DNA of 64,000 nucleotides. It comes from an uncultured Schlesneria sp. Its GTDB lineage: Bacteria > Planctomycetota > Planctomycetia > Planctomycetales > Planctomycetaceae. Position 1 is the stretch's first letter. The number at the start of each line of letters is the position of its first letter. The stretch is taken from positions 38,504-102,503 of the forward strand of contig CAIOKO010000176.1 in assembly GCA_903858935.1 (NCBI GenBank), in the 5' to 3' direction. Under the pieces are notes generated by a model. The model was not told where the DNA came from, searched no databases, and saw only the letters and a list, made by a program, of their open reading frames with translations. Positions 57,919 to 64,000 of this stretch are shown here, one piece after another. Position numbers and translations under genes: made by a program.

Positions 57919-58200
57919 TTTGAAATAATCCAGGCTTGGAACAATCCCCTCTGAATGGGCCGGGAGAATTCGTCACCCCCCGCGAGCTTTCGGAAGAATC
58001 TTGAGACTGCGATTATAAGCAGCGACTTACGCATTCGGCGACATCATCGCTATCGTGAACCTGTTCAAGTTGCGTCCCTGGCAACCACATGGTGAGGTTG
58101 CATTCCACCTCCGCTTAGCTCCATACTTCATTAAAAGCATTAATCGATAGTATCGGCCAATCTGGTCACAGCATTTCCACGTCGTTCCTGGCAGGGACTT
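57919..58200. other. Divergent intergenic region between the two cytochrome gene sets
   Basis: About 280 bases that must hold the promoters of both divergent sets. No motif could be placed with confidence. Confidence 0.4.
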
Positions 58201-60564
58201 ATGAATTATATTTGGATTTCAGTCATTCTCGTGGCGGCTGGATTGGCTGCAACCTGTACTGCCGAAGAGCCAACCGCCCCAGGAAACGCGGGGAACCCAA
58301 CACCCGGCCTTGCGGTTCTCAATCGATTTGTTCAGTCACACTGCATTGACTGCCACAACAAAGGGACTCGGAAGGGTGAACTGGCACTCGACGAACTTCT
58401 CGCAGCAGACATTGAAGCAAATGCGAAAATCTGGGAAGCGGTCGTCCGTAAGCTCACTTCGCGACAGATGCCACCCAAAGAATCGCCACGTCCAACGGAA
58501 CGCGACTTTGATACCGCGATCGCTTTTCTCGGATCGTCGCTGGATGCCATGAAATCTCCGAATCCAGGACGCACTGAAACATTCCGTCGCCTCAACAGAA
58601 CTGAGTACCAGAATACCATCCGCGACTTGTTAAGACTGGATGTGGACATTACGTCACTTTTGCCGGCAGATGAATCAAGTCACGGCTTTGACAACGTTAC
58701 GGTTGCCGATCTTTCGCCAACACTGTTGAACCGCTACGTCTCTGCCGCGCAAAAAATCAGCCGTCTGGCGGTCGGTTCGACTCCACGATCACCCGGCGCG
58801 GAAATCGTACGAATTCGTCCTGATATCACCCAGGATGCTCACGTCGATGGTCTTCCGATCGGCACGCGAGGCGGTTCTTTAATTCGGCATCACTTCCCGC
58901 AGGATGGCGAATACGAGATTCAGGTCCACTTGATGCGTGACCGCAATGAAGCGATCGAAAGTCTCAGCGAGCCTCATGATCTTGAAGTGCTGATGGATCG
59001 GGAACGAGTCGGACTTTTCACGATCAAGCCACCTTCGAAGGGAACCAGCGATCAATCAGTCGATGCGAATCTTAAGTCACGCGTGAAAGTGACGGCAGGT
59101 CTGCACAAACTGGGCGTCGCGTTTCTCAAGAAGCCTTCATCGCTATTGGAGACCACACGCCAGCCGTTGAACGTTCATTACAATTTCTATCGGCATCCAC
59201 GTATCGGACCGGCTGTTTATGAGGTCTCGATTGTCGGTCCTTTTGAGGCCACTGGTCCTGGAGAGACGGCAAGTCGACGCCGGATTCTCATCAGCCAGCC
59301 CACAGGACCCGGTGACGAAGACGACTGCGCCAGGCGAATCCTTTCGAAAGTGGCCCGTCGAGCGTATCGGCGACCAGTGGATGACGAGGATCTGCGTTCA
59401 TCAATGGAGTTCTATCGTCAGGGACGCGCGGAGCGGGGGTTTGAAGCGGGTATTGAATTAGCGATCAGCTCGGTGTTAGTGAATCCCCAGTTCCTGTTTC
59501 GCATTGAACGGGATCCGGTTGGCCTTCCTCCAGACTCCCCGTACCGCATTGAGGGGGCGGAGCTGGCATCCCGCCTGTCTTACTTTCTGTGGAGCAGTAT
59601 GCCCGACGATGAACTGCTCGATCTGGCCGTTCGTGGCGAACTCAGCCGGCCTGAAGTGCTCGAACAGCAGGTGCGGCGAATGTTGAAGGACGGTCGTTCA
59701 CGGTCTTTGGTCGACAATTTTGCAGGACAGTGGCTTTACCTGCGAAATCTGGAGGGTGTGATTCCCGATATGCGTCTCTTTCCAGATTTCGACGATAACC
59801 TGCGGCAGGCGTTTCGGCACGAAACCGAGTCGTTCTTCGAGAGCATTCTGCGCGAGGACCGTAACGTGCTCGAATTGATCAAAGCTGACTATACCTTCCT
59901 CAATGAACGGCTGGCGCGGCATTATGGGATTCCTCATGTCTACGGCAGTCGGTTCCGCCGCGTTTCAGTTGACAATGGAAACCATCGAGGCGGGCTGCTT
60001 CGACAAGGAAGTATTCTGACGGTGACGTCATATGCAACCCGTACGTCGCCTGTGATTCGGGGCCACTGGGTTCTACAGAATCTTGTAGGCACGCCACCGC
60101 CACCACCTCCGCCCAATGTGCCGGCGCTTGATGACAACACTGTCTCCGGCTTGCTTTCCATGCGCGAGCGACTGCAGCAGCATCGTGCCAATGTCGCCTG
60201 TGCCAGTTGCCATCAACAGATGGATCCCGTGGGGTTTTCGTTGGAGAATTTTGACGCGGTTGGCCGCTGGCGCGAGACCGATGCCGGCCAACTGATCGAC
60301 GCCACTGGCGGCGGCCTTGCCGATGGCAGCGAATTCACCGGTGTCGAGGGACTCGAGCAAGCGCTGCTGAATCGCCCGGAACTATTTGTACAAACACTGA
60401 CCGAGAAACTGTTGACCTTTGGGCTGGGACGGGGCATGGAGTATTATGATGCACCGGCTATCCGACAGATTGTGCGCGAGGCACGAAATGATCACTACCG
60501 TTTCTCGAGCCTGATTTTGGGAATCGTCAAAAGCACGCCGTTTCAGATGAGGAAATCACAATGA
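58201..60564 (+). CDS. Cytochrome c / DUF1587-1592-1588-1585 secreted protein
   Basis: A 787-residue protein. Signal peptide 1-21; a planctomycete cytochrome c with the heme motif HCIDCHNKGT (about residue 46); DUF1587 (FRRLNRTEYQNTIRDLLRLD); DUF1595 (AYRRPVDDEDLRSSMEFY); DUF1592 (SRLSYFLWSSMPDDELLDLA); DUF1588 (GSILTVTSYATRTSPVIRG); DUF1585 at the end (LTEKLLTFGLGRGMEYYD). A second CxxCH (CASCH) lies near residue 665. It overlaps the DUF1552 gene by 4 bases, the usual pairing. Confidence 0.93.
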   Translation: MNYIWISVILVAAGLAATCTAEEPTAPGNAGNPTPGLAVLNRFVQSHCIDCHNKGTRKGELALDELLAADIEANAKIWEAVVRKLTSRQMPPKESPRPTERDFDTAIAFLGSSLDAMKSPNPGRTETFRRLNRTEYQNTIRDLLRLDVDITSLLPADESSHGFDNVTVADLSPTLLNRYVSAAQKISRLAVGSTPRSPGAEIVRIRPDITQDAHVDGLPIGTRGGSLIRHHFPQDGEYEIQVHLMRDRNEAIESLSEPHDLEVLMDRERVGLFTIKPPSKGTSDQSVDANLKSRVKVTAGLHKLGVAFLKKPSSLLETTRQPLNVHYNFYRHPRIGPAVYEVSIVGPFEATGPGETASRRRILISQPTGPGDEDDCARRILSKVARRAYRRPVDDEDLRSSMEFYRQGRAERGFEAGIELAISSVLVNPQFLFRIERDPVGLPPDSPYRIEGAELASRLSYFLWSSMPDDELLDLAVRGELSRPEVLEQQVRRMLKDGRSRSLVDNFAGQWLYLRNLEGVIPDMRLFPDFDDNLRQAFRHETESFFESILREDRNVLELIKADYTFLNERLARHYGIPHVYGSRFRRVSVDNGNHRGGLLRQGSILTVTSYATRTSPVIRGHWVLQNLVGTPPPPPPPNVPALDDNTVSGLLSMRERLQQHRANVACASCHQQMDPVGFSLENFDAVGRWRETDAGQLIDATGGGLADGSEFTGVEGLEQALLNRPELFVQTLTEKLLTFGLGRGMEYYDAPAIRQIVREARNDHYRFSSLILGIVKSTPFQMRKSQ

Positions 60565-61910
60565 TGATCACGAAAAAAGCTCTTCCGAGACGGACATTTC
60601 TGCGGGGGGCGGGAACGGCCCTCGCGCTTCCTTTGCTTGACGCCATGATCCCTTCGATGACCGCTCTAGCCGACACGCCGGCCAACCCGGCTCGCTTGCG
60701 CCGACTTGGTTTTGTCTATATGCCGATGGGATGCGATCTGTCCCGATGGGTTCCGCCCGGTGGTGACATTCTCGACGAATTGTCGTCAACGCTCAGCCCG
60801 CTTGCGCCCGTCAAGAAAAAGATCGCCGTGATTTCCAACTTGGAGTTGCGAAACGCGTATCCGGGAACGCATGCAACTTCGAATTGTGCGTTCCTTAGTG
60901 CGGCAACGGCCAAGCGGACGGAAAGCACGGATTACCATCTCGGCACAACCGTCGATCAGATCGCCGCCAGGCAGATCAGTCGCGACACACCGCTCCCCTC
61001 GCTGGAGCTTTCGATGGATTTACTTTCCATGGTTGGGCAATGCGATAACGGGTATGCCTGTGTCTATCAAAACAACCTTTCATGGTCATCACCCACGACA
61101 CCGTTACCGTCGGAAGCTCATCCGAGGATCGTGTTCGAAAACCTGTTCGGCGAAGAGGGTGGGGCCGCTGATCGCCGCGCCGCGCTCAAAAAGAGATCGA
61201 GTCTGCTCGATTCCGTGAATGAAGAATTCGTTCGCCTTCAGAAGACGCTTGGACCGGGTGATCGCAATCGGGTTGACCAGTACCTGGAATCTGTCCGCGA
61301 TGTCGAACGGCGAATCCAGCAGGCAGAAGTGGGTGCGAAGGAGAATCCGCTTCCAGACCTCGATCGTCCCAATGGTGTCCCGGCGTCCTATGCCGACCAC
61401 GCTCGTTTAATGTTCGACTTGCAGGTGCTCGCTTTGCAGGCCGACATTACGAGGGTCATTACATTTCAATTAGCGCGAGAAACCAGTAACCGGACTTATG
61501 CCGAGATCGGCGTTTCTGAACCGCATCACCCATTGACGCACCACGGCAACGATCCCGATAAGATTGCGAAGGTGGCCAGGATCAATCAATTCCACGTTTC
61601 GCTCTTCGCGGGATTTCTGCAAAAGCTGCAGTCGATACGAGAAGGGAACGGATCGCTGCTGGACCATGTGCTTTACCTCTACGGCAGCGGAATGGGTAAT
61701 CCGAATGTTCACGACCATAGCAATCTGCCGATCATCGTTGCCGGTGGTGCTGCGGGGAATATGCAAGGTGGACGGCACATCAGGCACAAAGAGGCGACTC
61801 CACTGGCCAACTTGCATCTGACGCTGCTCGATAAGGTCGGAGTGCGACTCGACTCGTTCGCCGACAGCAACGGTCAGGTCGATGAGCTTTTCAAACCCAT
61901 TTCGATCTGA
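60561..61910 (+). CDS. DUF1552 Tat-type secreted protein
   Basis: A 449-residue protein (PF07586). The N terminus PRRTFLRGAGTALALPLL is a Tat-type signal. The family features GTHATSNCAFLSAATAKRTE and the C-terminal LPIIVAGGAAGNMQGGRHIR are present. It is the partner of the DUF1592-type cytochrome protein in planctomycetes and verrucomicrobia and is translationally coupled to it (ATGA overlap). The biochemical function is unknown. Confidence 0.93.
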   Translation: MMITKKALPRRTFLRGAGTALALPLLDAMIPSMTALADTPANPARLRRLGFVYMPMGCDLSRWVPPGGDILDELSSTLSPLAPVKKKIAVISNLELRNAYPGTHATSNCAFLSAATAKRTESTDYHLGTTVDQIAARQISRDTPLPSLELSMDLLSMVGQCDNGYACVYQNNLSWSSPTTPLPSEAHPRIVFENLFGEEGGAADRRAALKKRSSLLDSVNEEFVRLQKTLGPGDRNRVDQYLESVRDVERRIQQAEVGAKENPLPDLDRPNGVPASYADHARLMFDLQVLALQADITRVITFQLARETSNRTYAEIGVSEPHHPLTHHGNDPDKIAKVARINQFHVSLFAGFLQKLQSIREGNGSLLDHVLYLYGSGMGNPNVHDHSNLPIIVAGGAAGNMQGGRHIRHKEATPLANLHLTLLDKVGVRLDSFADSNGQVDELFKPISI

Positions 61911-61931
61911 AGCCCTTGAAGGCGATGCACG

Positions 61932-63371
61932 ATGAATCAAATACGACTTGCCGCCTGTGGGTGGGCCATACTGCTCGTCGTTGCGCGTTCGGTCAGCGCC
62001 GCCGATGCTTTGGTGGCTGATGCCGCAGAAGAACAGAATTCGGCGATGATTCAGACTCTGCTGGAGCAAAAGGCCAATGTGAACGCGCCGCAGGCGGACG
62101 GGATGACGGCGGTTCACTGGGCTGTCTACTACGACAACGTTAATACGGTGAAACAATTGATTGCGGCAGGCGCGGACGCCAAAGCCGCGACTCGTTATGG
62201 AGTGACGCCCCTCTCACTCGCCTGCACTAACGGTAACACGGCCATCGTTGAGATGCTGCTTGAATCCGGAGCAGACGCGAATTCGACACTCCCCGGTGGT
62301 GAAACGGCTCTGATGACCGCGTCTCGAACGGGGCGCTTAGGGCCGGTCAAGGGACTCATTTCGCACGGTGCAGACGTTAACGCTCGTGAACGCAAGGGAC
62401 AAACGGCCCTGATGTGGGCCGCAGCCGACGGTCATGTCGAAGTCGTTGATGCTCTTCTCAAAGCTGGTGCCGACTTTCGTACGCCGCTTCCATCGGGGTT
62501 TACTCCTCTGTTTTTTGCTGTTCGCGAAGGACGCAAAGACGTGGTTCTCAGGTTGCTTGAGGCTGGGATCAAGGTGAACGATCCGATGTGGCCGGAACGA
62601 AAAAATGTTAAGGCTTCCAGCCCACTCATTCTGGCGGTCGAAAACGGGCATTTTGAGCTGGCGGCCGATCTGCTGAAAGCAGGTGCCGACCCGAACGACC
62701 GGCCTTCGGGTTACGCGGCATTACACGCCATCACGTGGGTGCGCAAGCCGATTCGCGGTGACGGTGATCCGCCCCCTATCGGATCGGGAAACATGAACAG
62801 CCTGGATCTTGTGCGGCAACTCGTGGCGCATCAAGCGGACGTTAATATCCGGCTTGAAAAGGGGGAATCGGGACGAGGTCGCTTCACGACGACAGGTTCG
62901 ACGCCGTTCCTGTTGGCGGCACGGACAGCCGATATTTCGCTGATGCGACTGTTGCTTGAGTTGAAGGCAGATCCTCGACTGTCGAACGCAGACAATTCAA
63001 CGCCACTGTTGGCGGCGGCCGGTGTCGGGGCATTGGGTGATGGTGATGAAGCGGCAGGAACGGAAGAAGAAGCGGTGGAGGCGGCAAAGCTACTACTGGA
63101 ACTGGGTGCCGACATCAATGCGGTGGATCATAATGGAGAAACCGCAATGCACGGTGCAGCCTATCAGGACCGGCCCAGGTTCGTGCAGTTGCTGGCCGAC
63201 CGCCGCGCCGACATCAACGTCTGGAACCGCAAGAACAAGTGGGGTTGGACGCCACTTTTGATTGCCCAGGGGCACCGGCCCGGCAATTTCAGGCCCGCAC
63301 CTGATTCGATCGCCGCCATCGAGCGGGTTATGCAAGCTGCCGGAGTGAAGCGGGACCCAGGTCAGGATTAG
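61932..63371 (+). CDS. Secreted ankyrin-repeat protein
   Basis: A 479-residue protein. A signal peptide (ACGWAILLVVARSVSA) precedes about ten ankyrin repeats from residue 35 on, with the classical helix pairs (DGMTAVHWAVYYDNVNTV, GGETALMTASRTGRLGPV). The repeats are broken by an insertion near residues 265-300. No catalytic domain is seen, so it is a binding scaffold. It follows the DUF1552 gene by 21 bases and is probably part of the same unit. Confidence 0.91.
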   Translation: MNQIRLAACGWAILLVVARSVSAADALVADAAEEQNSAMIQTLLEQKANVNAPQADGMTAVHWAVYYDNVNTVKQLIAAGADAKAATRYGVTPLSLACTNGNTAIVEMLLESGADANSTLPGGETALMTASRTGRLGPVKGLISHGADVNARERKGQTALMWAAADGHVEVVDALLKAGADFRTPLPSGFTPLFFAVREGRKDVVLRLLEAGIKVNDPMWPERKNVKASSPLILAVENGHFELAADLLKAGADPNDRPSGYAALHAITWVRKPIRGDGDPPPIGSGNMNSLDLVRQLVAHQADVNIRLEKGESGRGRFTTTGSTPFLLAARTADISLMRLLLELKADPRLSNADNSTPLLAAAGVGALGDGDEAAGTEEEAVEAAKLLLELGADINAVDHNGETAMHGAAYQDRPRFVQLLADRRADINVWNRKNKWGWTPLLIAQGHRPGNFRPAPDSIAAIERVMQAAGVKRDPGQD

Positions 63372-63411
63372 TCACTGTTCACAGGCGAAGCTGCGTTTCC
63401 CAAGCCTGCGT

Positions 63412-63644
63412 CTTGCTTTCCACGCTGGCTCATCCAGGTGGAAGCGAATTTGTCGTCGCTCGAGGTCTACGAATTTCCAAAAGTTGCGATCACTCAGGCA
63501 ATTTCGGTGACGGGTTCGTAATCTGGTGACCAAACACGGATTGCTTCCGAATACCATGAACGCAGAGGCCAATGACGTTGGAATAAGGTCGTTTTCTGGT
63601 ATCCAAATTTGCTTCCACCTGGGCGAGCCAGGTCGGAAAGCTAG
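63412..63644. repeat. Long imperfect inverted repeat, 41-base arms
   Basis: Arms at 63412-63452 and 63604-63644 match at 34 of 41 positions, with a 151-base spacer. The core shared stretch is CCAGGTGGAAGC. The right arm covers the last codons of the PEP-CTERM remnant. It has the same architecture as the other long inverted repeats but a different sequence family. Confidence 0.8.
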
Positions 63645-63844
63645 TTTCGCTTTGACGAAAACCGTGGCTTGGTGCGTGATCGCATATTGAATGCAACGAG
63701 CGTGGTCACGGCCGAGAAGGCCATGATCAAGGTCGATGGTTCAGGGATCGGGGTCGAGGGGCCAGGGATCGGCGTGATCGTTTCACGTCCGACTAAAACT
63801 GCAGTTGTCCCCGGTGATAAATTGAATCCGACGAGAAGTTCCAT
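63641..63844 (-). pseudogene. Orphan PEP-CTERM tail, remnant of a surface protein gene
   Basis: A 67-codon frame ending in an exosortase-type sorting signal: PEP at residues 34-36 (TPIPEPSTLIMAF), a hydrophobic helix to about 52 (SAVTTLVAF), then basic residues (NMRSRTKPRFSSKRN). The first 30 residues resemble the end of a beta-sandwich surface domain. A TGA lies in frame 8 codons before the ATG and the bases upstream look non-coding, so the rest of the gene is missing. It could alternatively be a very short protein with its own start. Confidence 0.6.
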
Positions 63845-63941
63845 GTAGTTATAATTTGGGGTTCGTCACCAGTTTGTGTGGGTAATTTATTGAGGAAAAG
63901 TAAGAGACTCAGCTCAGGTTCGACAAAAGGGGCTCGCCCCC

Positions 63942-64000
63942 TCCGCCATCGCCTTCGATCGCCACTGCAGGTGTGAGGGCGATGCGAAGGCGATGGCGGA
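63942..64000. repeat. Inverted repeat at the window edge
   Basis: Perfect 16-base arms (TCCGCCATCGCCTTCG) at 63942-63957 and 63985-64000, with a further 6-bp pairing inside (ATCGCC / GGCGAT). A short GGGGCTCGCCCC palindrome lies just before it at 63929-63940. The element may continue past the window. Confidence 0.8.

Overview
The window looks like chromosomal DNA of a planctomycete. The signs are a planctomycete/verrucomicrobial (PVM-type) bacterial microcompartment operon, DUF1501/DUF1549/DUF1553 and DUF1552/DUF1592-type secreted cytochrome protein pairs, a very large PVC-type dehydrogenase/cytochrome protein, a CxPSR sulfatase, a PEP-CTERM tail, MoxR/DUF58/VWA genes and a GxxExxY protein. 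Genus cannot be fixed from sequence alone; a Planctomycetaceae or Schlesneria-like origin is a guess. I saw no rRNA or tRNA genes and no CRISPR array, but I could not run a search.

Layout. 0-1.7 kb: a membrane-anchored protein of unknown function and purN. 2.0-11.4 kb: a microcompartment operon with a DeoR regulator, PduL, two BMC-H hexamer proteins, acetate kinase, three EutN/CcmL pentamer proteins, a 4-TM membrane protein, a CoA-acylating aldehyde dehydrogenase, an RpiB-like protein with a targeting helix, a class II aldolase and a lactate/malate-family dehydrogenase. By homology to the characterised planctomycete locus, this encloses the lactaldehyde produced from fuculose-1-P or rhamnulose-1-P and converts it through acyl-CoA and acyl-P to acid plus ATP. 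11.5-21.2 kb: a DUF2183 (APP1-like) protein, a large membrane protein, three tandem copies of a small membrane protein, and a TPR / Tim44-like / TPR / AAA+ cluster.

21.2-27.2 kb is a loose zone with palindromic repeats, a toxin-antitoxin pair in which both genes carry a nonsense codon, a frameshifted and nonsense-interrupted GNAT gene, one sulfatase, a VOC protein and several imperfect long inverted repeats. 27.2-39.1 kb is a long minus-strand series. An iron/thiamine-type ABC importer (binding protein, fused permease, ATPase joined in frame to an NHL lipoprotein-like domain) leads into a VWA/GATase-like protein, MoxR, DUF58 and a BatA-like protein. 39-47.7 kb: secreted hydrolases and the 1579-residue PVC-type protein. 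47.7-48.9 kb: a GxxExxY nuclease-fold gene with near-perfect long inverted repeats on each side and a decayed second copy. 48.9-53.5 kb: an RND efflux adaptor and pump. 53.8-63.4 kb: two divergent sets of planctomycete cytochrome/Tat protein genes and an ankyrin protein. The window ends with more inverted repeats and an orphan PEP-CTERM tail.

Most noteworthy: the basic-tailed BMC-H protein and degenerate RpiB-like cargo in the microcompartment operon; malate-type specificity residues in the operon dehydrogenase; the family of long imperfect intergenic inverted repeats, two of them linked to the GxxExxY gene; the doubly dead toxin-antitoxin module; and the ABC-NHL fusion.
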